A stretch of DNA of 42,478 nucleotides from NCBI GenBank assembly GCA_937900515.1, contig CALCCU010000132.1, forward strand, positions 1-42,478. Direction: 5' to 3'. This document shows positions 36,724 through 42,478 of this stretch, one piece after another. The stretch comes from an uncultured Gammaproteobacteria bacterium (GTDB lineage: Bacteria > Pseudomonadota > Gammaproteobacteria > Nitrosococcales > Methylophagaceae). The position numbers were made by a program, and so were the translations under genes. Below the pieces are notes generated by a model that made no database searches, was not told where the DNA came from, and saw nothing but the letters and a program-made list of their open reading frames with translations. How positions within the stretch are numbered: the stretch's first letter is position 1; every line of letters begins with the position of its first letter.

Positions 36724-38814
36724 TTACACATTGCCAAAGTCTAATTTATGACCAAACCAACGGTGAATAAGTGCATCAGATTGTTCTGGTGTATGAATCA
36801 TAAATTGGTCGGCAGCTTGTGTCATCACGGCTAATAAATCAGTATCTTCTAATAAATTAGCGACTCTAAATTGAGGTAAGCCTGTTTGTCGGGTGCCTAA
36901 TAACTCGCCGGGCCCTCGTAATTCTAAATCGCGTTGTGCAATCTTAAAACCATCATTCGTATCACGTAGACAACTAAGGCGAGCCTGTCCATTTTTAGAA
37001 AGTGGCGAGTGATACATTAAAACACAGTGACTCTGCACCGAGCCTCGCCCTACTCGTCCTCGTAATTGATGAAGCTGTGCAAGACCTAAACGTTCCGCAT
37101 TTTCTATCACCATTAAACTGGCATTAGGAACATCAACACCTACTTCTATCACGGTAGTAGCAACCAATAGGTCAACTTCTCCCGACTTAAATGCCTGCAT
37201 AACCAATTCTTTTTGAGCTGATTTCATACGACCATGAACCAAGGCAATACTTAAGTCAGGTAATGCCTCTTGTAACTCAGTTGCCGTATCTTCAGCAGCC
37301 TGACATTGTAAATGTTCAGATTCTTCAATCAAGGTACAGACCCAATAAACTTGCCTTTTTTCTTGGCAAGCGAGGTGTACTCGCTCAACAATATCCCCTC
37401 GGCGAGTATCAGGTACAACTACGGTTGTGACCGGACTTCGTCCAGGGGGAAGCTCATCGATTACCGATACATTTAAATCAGCGTAAGCAGTCATCGATAA
37501 CGTTCTAGGGATAGGTGTGGCAGTCATCACCAGTTGATGCGGATAACTATTACTACCTCGGCCTTTATCTCGAAGCGCTAGACGTTGATGCACGCCAAAA
37601 CGATGTTGTTCATCAATAACCACTAAACCAAGATTATTAAATGTCACTTCATCCTGGAATAAAGCATGAGTACCTACCGCCACTTGAACTTCACCCTCAG
37701 ACAAGGCCGCTAAAACTTCTCGTCGCTCTGCTGCCGTTTGTTTACCTGCACACCAACCCACCTTGATACCTAAAGGTGCTAACCATGTAGTAAAGGTCTG
37801 GTAGTGCTGTTCAGCCAATAATTCAGTCGGCGCCATCATCACAGCTTGAAAACCTGTAGCTACAGCTTCAACAACAGCTAATGCAGCCACGACTGTTTTA
37901 CCTGAACCCACATCACCTTGCACTAAGCGCTGCATCGGTATTGCTTGACTTATATCAACCAAGATCTCACTAACAACACGTTGTTGAGCCCCAGTTAAAG
38001 GGAACGGTAATTGTTCCAATAATTGCTGTCGATGGTTCTTATCACTCTTTAAAATTGGTGCCGTATGTTGCTGCATATTGGCTCGAATACGGCGCATACT
38101 AATTTGTTGTGCTAATAATTCTTCATAAGCTAAACGACGCTGAGTAGGATGTTGTCTATCACGTAGAGCCTGTACATCAACATCAGGTGGAGGGCGATGT
38201 ACATAACGAAGCGCATCAACTAATGAATACTTAGCTACTGGATGCAATCGACTCGCATCATTTATCAACTCTGGAAGGCTGCCACTATTGGCTAAAAATG
38301 CTAAGGCTTGCGTGATTAATTTACGAAAACTAATCTGATGCAAACCTTCGGTAGTTGGGTAAATTGGAGTTAATTCGGCTTCAACTGGCACGATCTTATC
38401 AGCAGGAATAACTTGATATTCAGGGTGCACCATTTCTAACGAGGCTGGTCCTGTTCGGACTTCACCAAAGCAGCGTACGCGCACACCTTGAGCTAACTGC
38501 TGTAACTGTGTATTAGAAAAGTGGAAAAAGCGTAAGACTAATGTCGTCGTGTCATCTTCAATATGGCACACCAAGGAACGACGACGACCAAATTTAATTT
38601 GAGAAAGCTTAACCGTTCCTTCAACTAAGCCCTCTTGCTGCTTTTTCAGTGCAGCTATGGGAATAAGGCGAGTCCGATCTTGGTAACGTAGTGGTAAATG
38701 AAATAATAAATCTTGTATTTCGCTGATACCCAATTTGATTAGGCGTTCGGCCACTTTAGGACCGACGCCTTTCAATGTTGTTACTGATTGGGATAAATCA
38801 TATTTATCTACCAC
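36724..38814 (-). CDS. recG: ATP-dependent DNA helicase RecG
   Basis: Branch-migrating helicase that reverses stalled forks and processes recombination intermediates. 696 residues: N-terminal wedge/OB domain (~1-150, with LKGVGPKVAERL at 14-25), helicase Walker A VQGDVGSGKT (298-307), APTELLAEQH, DEQH box (401-404), VMTATPIPRTL, and the C-terminal motifs VATTVIEVGVDVPNA, HQLRGRVGRG and LRGPGELLGTRQ. The length is normal. It lies 14 bases after ridA. Confidence 0.97.
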   Translation of the reverse strand: MVDKYDLSQSVTTLKGVGPKVAERLIKLGISEIQDLLFHLPLRYQDRTRLIPIAALKKQQEGLVEGTVKLSQIKFGRRRSLVCHIEDDTTTLVLRFFHFSNTQLQQLAQGVRVRCFGEVRTGPASLEMVHPEYQVIPADKIVPVEAELTPIYPTTEGLHQISFRKLITQALAFLANSGSLPELINDASRLHPVAKYSLVDALRYVHRPPPDVDVQALRDRQHPTQRRLAYEELLAQQISMRRIRANMQQHTAPILKSDKNHRQQLLEQLPFPLTGAQQRVVSEILVDISQAIPMQRLVQGDVGSGKTVVAALAVVEAVATGFQAVMMAPTELLAEQHYQTFTTWLAPLGIKVGWCAGKQTAAERREVLAALSEGEVQVAVGTHALFQDEVTFNNLGLVVIDEQHRFGVHQRLALRDKGRGSNSYPHQLVMTATPIPRTLSMTAYADLNVSVIDELPPGRSPVTTVVVPDTRRGDIVERVHLACQEKRQVYWVCTLIEESEHLQCQAAEDTATELQEALPDLSIALVHGRMKSAQKELVMQAFKSGEVDLLVATTVIEVGVDVPNASLMVIENAERLGLAQLHQLRGRVGRGSVQSHCVLMYHSPLSKNGQARLSCLRDTNDGFKIAQRDLELRGPGELLGTRQTGLPQFRVANLLEDTDLLAVMTQAADQFMIHTPEQSDALIHRWFGHKLDFGNV

Positions 38815-38828
38815 AATCTAAATTATTT

Positions 38829-39215
38829 CTATTCACCAAGATGCATTACTGCATCCATTTCCACTGGAACATCTTTTGGTAAAGATGCGACACCAATAGC
38901 TGCACGAGCAGGATACGGTTGCTCGAAATAATCTGCCATAATTTCATTTACAGTACCGAAATAGCTTAAATCAGTCAGGAAAATATTTAATTTAACGATA
39001 TCTTGCAAACTACCACCAGCCGCTTCAGCAACCGCTGTTAAGTTATCAAAAACACGACGAACTTGAGTTGAAAAATCACCTTCAACTACAGTCATTGTTT
39101 CAGGTACTAATGGAATTTGACCTGATAGATACACCACATCACCCACTTTTACAGCTTGTGAATAAGTACCAATCGCTTCTGGTGCATTCGGTGTATGAAT
39201 AATTTCACGTGTCAT
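38829..39215 (-). CDS. ridA: RidA family enamine/imine deaminase
   Basis: Hydrolyses reactive 2-aminoacrylate-type enamines formed by PLP enzymes. 128 residues with the family landmarks [33 protein letters not shown], the substrate-binding Arg in [16 protein letters not shown] and the closing VEMDAVMHL. Placed between spoT and recG, a frequent neighbour of spoT in gammaproteobacteria. Trimeric cytoplasmic enzyme by family. Confidence 0.95.
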   Translation of the reverse strand: MTREIIHTPNAPEAIGTYSQAVKVGDVVYLSGQIPLVPETMTVVEGDFSTQVRRVFDNLTAVAEAAGGSLQDIVKLNIFLTDLSYFGTVNEIMADYFEQPYPARAAIGVASLPKDVPVEMDAVMHLGE

Positions 39216-39273
39216 TACAATTTATCTCCACTTTAAGTTATCTGTATATCTATTTAATTATTTTTTTAAACGT

Positions 39274-41430
39274 TTATTTTCTAGCGATACGCTCGATCAT
39301 CTCTATACGTCTTAATCGACGAATTATCTGTGCTAAATGCTGACGGCCATTCACTTCAATCGTCAAACGCATATCTGAATAAGTACTATCGCGCTCATCA
39401 ACAACAACATTATCAATATTCGAATTCATTTCAGATATAGCTACAGCAATAGTGGCTAAAACGCCACGCTGATTTTTAGCTTGAATTAGCACTTCAACTG
39501 GAAATTCTCGAGTAACATCATCTGCCCACTGCACATCAATCCATTTCTCGTTCTGAGTACGTAATTTAACGGTATTTTTACAACTGGTCCGATGAACAAC
39601 GATTCCACGTCCCGCACTGATAAAGCCATCAACAGGATCACCTGGAATAGGATGACAGCACCGAGCAAAGCTCACTACCAAGCCTTCTGTACCAGAAATT
39701 AAGACTGGTATAGATGCCGCATCATCAACATCCTTATCTTGAACTAATTTCTGGGCTACCACCAAGGCAGAACGGTTACCTAAACCTATTTCGCTCAATA
39801 CATAATCAAAGCTATCTATTTCTAAATCTTCAAGCAATTCAGTGATGCGCTGCTCCGGAATATCTTCCAAGGTCGTTTCAAACACATTTAGATGCTTTCT
39901 AAGTAATCGACGCCCTAATAATTCAGCATCCTCATTACGTAACTGCTTCAAATGATGTCGAATGGATGAGCGAGCTTTAGCTGTGATAACAAAGTTAAGC
40001 CATGCAGGATTCGGGTGAGACGAAGACGATGTGATAATTTCAACCGACTGGCCCGTTGTTAATTTAGTGCTTAAAGGCACTAAATGACGGCCCACTTTAC
40101 CTGCTACACAGTTATTACCCACATCAGAGTGAACAGCGTAAGCAAAATCAACTACCGAAGCTCCCCTTGGTAAAGACATAATCTTACCTTTCGGGGTAAA
40201 AACATAAATTTCTTCAGGAAATAAATCAATGCGTAGATTTTCTAAAAATTCAACCGAGTCACCCGCTCCTTTTTGCATTTCAAGTAAACCTTGCAACCAT
40301 TGCCTAGCCAAACGATGGGCTTGGTTACTTCCTTCGCTTTCTCCTGTTTTATAAAGCCAATGCGCTGCTACACCAGCTTCTGCCATACGATCCATTTCAC
40401 GAGAGCGAATTTGCACCTCAATAGGCACTCCATAAGGGCCAAATAACACGGTGTGGAGTGATTGGTAACCATTGGCTTTCGGGATAGCGATATAGTCTTT
40501 GAACTTACCTTGAACAGGTTTATATAAATTGTGTGCAACACCCAGCATTCGGTAGCTAGAATCAACGTCATCTACCACGATACGAAAAGCGTAAACATCC
40601 ATCACTTCAGATAATGAGAGCTGTTTACTCACCATTTTTTGATACAAGCTATAAACGTTCTTCTCACGGCCTTGAATTTCTGCAACTAAATTTTCTTGTT
40701 CGATACGTTCGACTAAAGAAGCCGTAATTTGACTGACAATTTCTTTACGATTGCCTCGCGCTTTGCGAACAGCCTCAGTCAAGACTCTATAACGAATAGG
40801 ATAAAGCACGTGGAAACCAAGATCTTCCAATTCACGCCGCATGAGATTCATGCCTAAGCGTTGAGCAATGGGTGCGTAGATATCGAGCGTTTCATGAGCA
40901 ATACGACGACGTTTATCAGGTCGTAAATGACCTAGCGTTCGCATATTGTGAAGACGGTCAGCCAACTTAACAATAATCACTCGAATATCTTGTGACATTG
41001 CCATGAGCATTTTTCTTAAATTTTCAGCTTGAGCATGCTTTTGAGTTTCAAATGCAGCTTTGGCCAACTTACTTACACCATCAACTAAGAGTGCAACTTC
41101 TTCACTAAATTCTTTAGCTAATTCTTCGCGACTAACATCAGTGTCTTCAATTACATCATGTAATAAACCAGCCATAATACATTCATCATCTAAATGCATC
41201 ATTGCCAGTACATGTGCAACTGCTAGTGGGTGTGTAATGTATGGCTCGCCAGAACGGCGAGTCTGTCCTTCATGTGCTTGCTCAGCAAAGTGATAAGCAC
41301 GACGAATATCATCAACCTTTTTAGATTCAAGGTAATTAGATGTTGCAAAACATAAGTCATCAATTGTCAGAACTGGTTCAGTGGTATGCACCAACTCCAG
41401 TTCTGAAGCAACTGTCGTTTTTTCACTCAC
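39274..41430 (-). CDS. spoT: Bifunctional (p)ppGpp synthetase/hydrolase SpoT
   Basis: Makes and degrades the stringent-response alarmone. 718 residues: HD hydrolase domain with ITHPLAVAHVLA and HDVIEDT (H91-D92), KLADRLHNMRTLG; RelA-type synthetase domain (GREKNVYSLYQKM, DVYAFRIVVDD, DYIAIPKANGYQSLHTVLFG); TGS domain (IYVFTPKGKIMSLPRGASVV, ~405-465); zinc-finger/helical part (CCHPIPGDPVDGFIS); C-terminal ACT domain (~640-718). The intact HD motif supports hydrolase activity, so SpoT/Rel rather than RelA. Next to rpoZ and gmk, as in E. coli. Confidence 0.96.
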   Translation of the reverse strand: MSEKTTVASELELVHTTEPVLTIDDLCFATSNYLESKKVDDIRRAYHFAEQAHEGQTRRSGEPYITHPLAVAHVLAMMHLDDECIMAGLLHDVIEDTDVSREELAKEFSEEVALLVDGVSKLAKAAFETQKHAQAENLRKMLMAMSQDIRVIIVKLADRLHNMRTLGHLRPDKRRRIAHETLDIYAPIAQRLGMNLMRRELEDLGFHVLYPIRYRVLTEAVRKARGNRKEIVSQITASLVERIEQENLVAEIQGREKNVYSLYQKMVSKQLSLSEVMDVYAFRIVVDDVDSSYRMLGVAHNLYKPVQGKFKDYIAIPKANGYQSLHTVLFGPYGVPIEVQIRSREMDRMAEAGVAAHWLYKTGESEGSNQAHRLARQWLQGLLEMQKGAGDSVEFLENLRIDLFPEEIYVFTPKGKIMSLPRGASVVDFAYAVHSDVGNNCVAGKVGRHLVPLSTKLTTGQSVEIITSSSSHPNPAWLNFVITAKARSSIRHHLKQLRNEDAELLGRRLLRKHLNVFETTLEDIPEQRITELLEDLEIDSFDYVLSEIGLGNRSALVVAQKLVQDKDVDDAASIPVLISGTEGLVVSFARCCHPIPGDPVDGFISAGRGIVVHRTSCKNTVKLRTQNEKWIDVQWADDVTREFPVEVLIQAKNQRGVLATIAVAISEMNSNIDNVVVDERDSTYSDMRLTIEVNGRQHLAQIIRRLRRIEMIERIARK

Positions 41431-41515
41431 AAGTAGATAGACCTCAAAATATTTCTAATGTAGATTTCTAACTATATGGGCGTGAACTAGACATTACAAC
41501 ATCTAAAAGATGTAT

Positions 41516-41776
41516 CTAGCTTTCTGTTTGTAATTCTTCTTCTTTTACAATGCTTTCAGATGCATGCTCACGCGCATTAGTTTTATCTAAAATGCTTACA
41601 TCGATCAAACCCGCAGCAATTTCACGTAAAGCAATAACAGTAGGTTTGTCATTTTCTTCAGGTACTAAAGGCTCAGCGCCAGAAGCAATTTCACGAGCAC
41701 GCTTTGCCGCAACTAAAACCAGTTGAAATCGGTTATCAACGTTGTCCAAACAATCTTCTACAGTAGTACGAGCCAT
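41516..41776 (-). CDS. rpoZ: RNA polymerase omega subunit RpoZ
   Basis: Small subunit that helps assemble beta-prime into core RNA polymerase. 86 residues with the omega signature [20 protein letters not shown], then [11 protein letters not shown] and [15 protein letters not shown]. The Glu-rich tail is normal. Lies between gmk and spoT in the conserved cluster. Confidence 0.97.
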   Translation of the reverse strand: MARTTVEDCLDNVDNRFQLVLVAAKRAREIASGAEPLVPEENDKPTVIALREIAAGLIDVSILDKTNAREHASESIVKEEELQTES

Positions 41777-41824
41777 GATTCTATTCCCAAACGAAAACCA
41801 AGTATTTTACGAAAAATAAACTTT

Positions 41825-42436
41825 TTAAGCTAGAAGTTCTACCAATAATCTGGCTTGAACCTGCTTTTGAACACTTAATGTATGTCTTTTTGCGGAAATA
41901 ATCGCGCTTAACTCATCTAAGGCCACATCAAAATCATCATTCACAATCAAGTAGTCAAATTCAACATAATGAGACATTTCATTCTTAGCGTCACGCATGC
42001 GACGAGCAATAATATCATCACCATCTTGACCTCGGCCTCGCAAACGCTGTTCCAACGCTTCCCGTGAAGGTGGAAGAATAAAAATTCCAGTGCTATCAGG
42101 GAAGTTATCTCTTACTTGCTCCGCCCCTTGCCAATCAATTTCCAGAATAACATCCTGACCATTTCTCAGCTGTGAGAATACCGCTTCAGATGACGTGCCA
42201 TAAGAGTTATCAAATACGGTTGCAGACTCTAAAAAATCACTTGCATCACGCATTTGGGCAAACTGCTCTTGGCTGACAAAAAAGTAGTCTTTCCCATCGA
42301 CTTCACCCTCTCTTGCAGCGCGAGTTGTGTGCGAAACAGATAAAACAACATTGTTCTGTTTTTTTACCAAAGCATTCACAAGGCTTGTCTTACCCGCCCC
42401 GGAAGGTGCAGCTACAATAAAAAGGCTTCCTAACAT
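41825..42436 (-). CDS. gmk: Guanylate kinase
   Basis: Phosphorylates GMP to GDP with ATP. About 203 residues: Walker A SAPSGAGKT-type (VAAPSGAGKTSL), HTTRAAREGEVDGKDYFF, LEIDWQGAEQVR, ILPPSREALEQRLRGRGQD, and the closing YLIVNDDFDVALDEL. I chose the ATG at 42436 because GGAA lies six bases upstream and the protein then opens like E. coli Gmk. An ATG at 42448 and a GTG at 42460 are alternatives. The promoter is outside or at the edge of the window. Confidence 0.95.
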   Translation of the reverse strand: MLGSLFIVAAPSGAGKTSLVNALVKKQNNVVLSVSHTTRAAREGEVDGKDYFFVSQEQFAQMRDASDFLESATVFDNSYGTSSEAVFSQLRNGQDVILEIDWQGAEQVRDNFPDSTGIFILPPSREALEQRLRGRGQDGDDIIARRMRDAKNEMSHYVEFDYLIVNDDFDVALDELSAIISAKRHTLSVQKQVQARLLVELLA

Positions 42437-42478
42437 CGCAGTTTCCATCTCATTACACACTAAATTAAATTGAGAATA

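Overview
The window looks like the chromosome of a low-GC gammaproteobacterium. The gmk-rpoZ-spoT-recG cluster, TmcA, SlyX, the BioC/BioH form of biotin synthesis, UbiC-UbiA, and a DUF4124-nuclease protein all fit that class. The exact genus cannot be read from the sequence; the Methylophaga/Cycloclasticus part of the class is a guess only.

Layout. 1-3316: 3' part of a large MshQ-like surface protein (PA14, LamG, DUF6701). 3323-9475: tmcA, slyX and metH, all leftward. 9655-11766: PIN-PhoH ATPase and a PilZ-domain protein, rightward, with a strong palindrome between them. 11763-16075: RND transporter and its adaptor, leftward. 16256-17692: DUF4139 protein. 17.7-26.3 kb: an accessory region flanked by gene remnants and a tRNA. 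26.3-35.1 kb: tRNA-Pro, a GST-like protein, a LapG-like protease joined to the bioBFHCD operon, ComF, a diguanylate cyclase and a secreted nuclease. 35.2-42.5 kb: ubiC-ubiA, recG, ridA, spoT, rpoZ and gmk, leftward.

The accessory region is the most striking part. Reading leftward from a tRNA-Pro(GGG) gene it holds: a broken tyrosine integrase C-terminus; two tandem paralogous exported proteins with proline-rich repeats and a protein-kinase-like domain (the second interrupted by a frameshift at the glycine-rich loop); a 930-residue exported MACPF/perforin protein with a C2-like region and a PAN/Apple domain; and an exported protein combining a ricin-lectin-like region with an MliC-type lysozyme-inhibitor domain. 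A fragment of a chemoreceptor gene lies beyond the last gene. All coding genes of the block read in one direction with short gaps, so they may form one operon. My reading is a horizontally acquired host- or predator-interaction cassette: a pore former, kinase-like effectors and protection from or binding to host defences. This is inference from domain content.

Other points of note: a small reading frame overlapping the tmcA start that resembles a displaced TmcA N-terminus, a remnant of a metallo-beta-lactamase-fold gene at the end of ubiA, and three c-di-GMP-related genes (PilZ, GGDEF, LapG-like) spread through the window.
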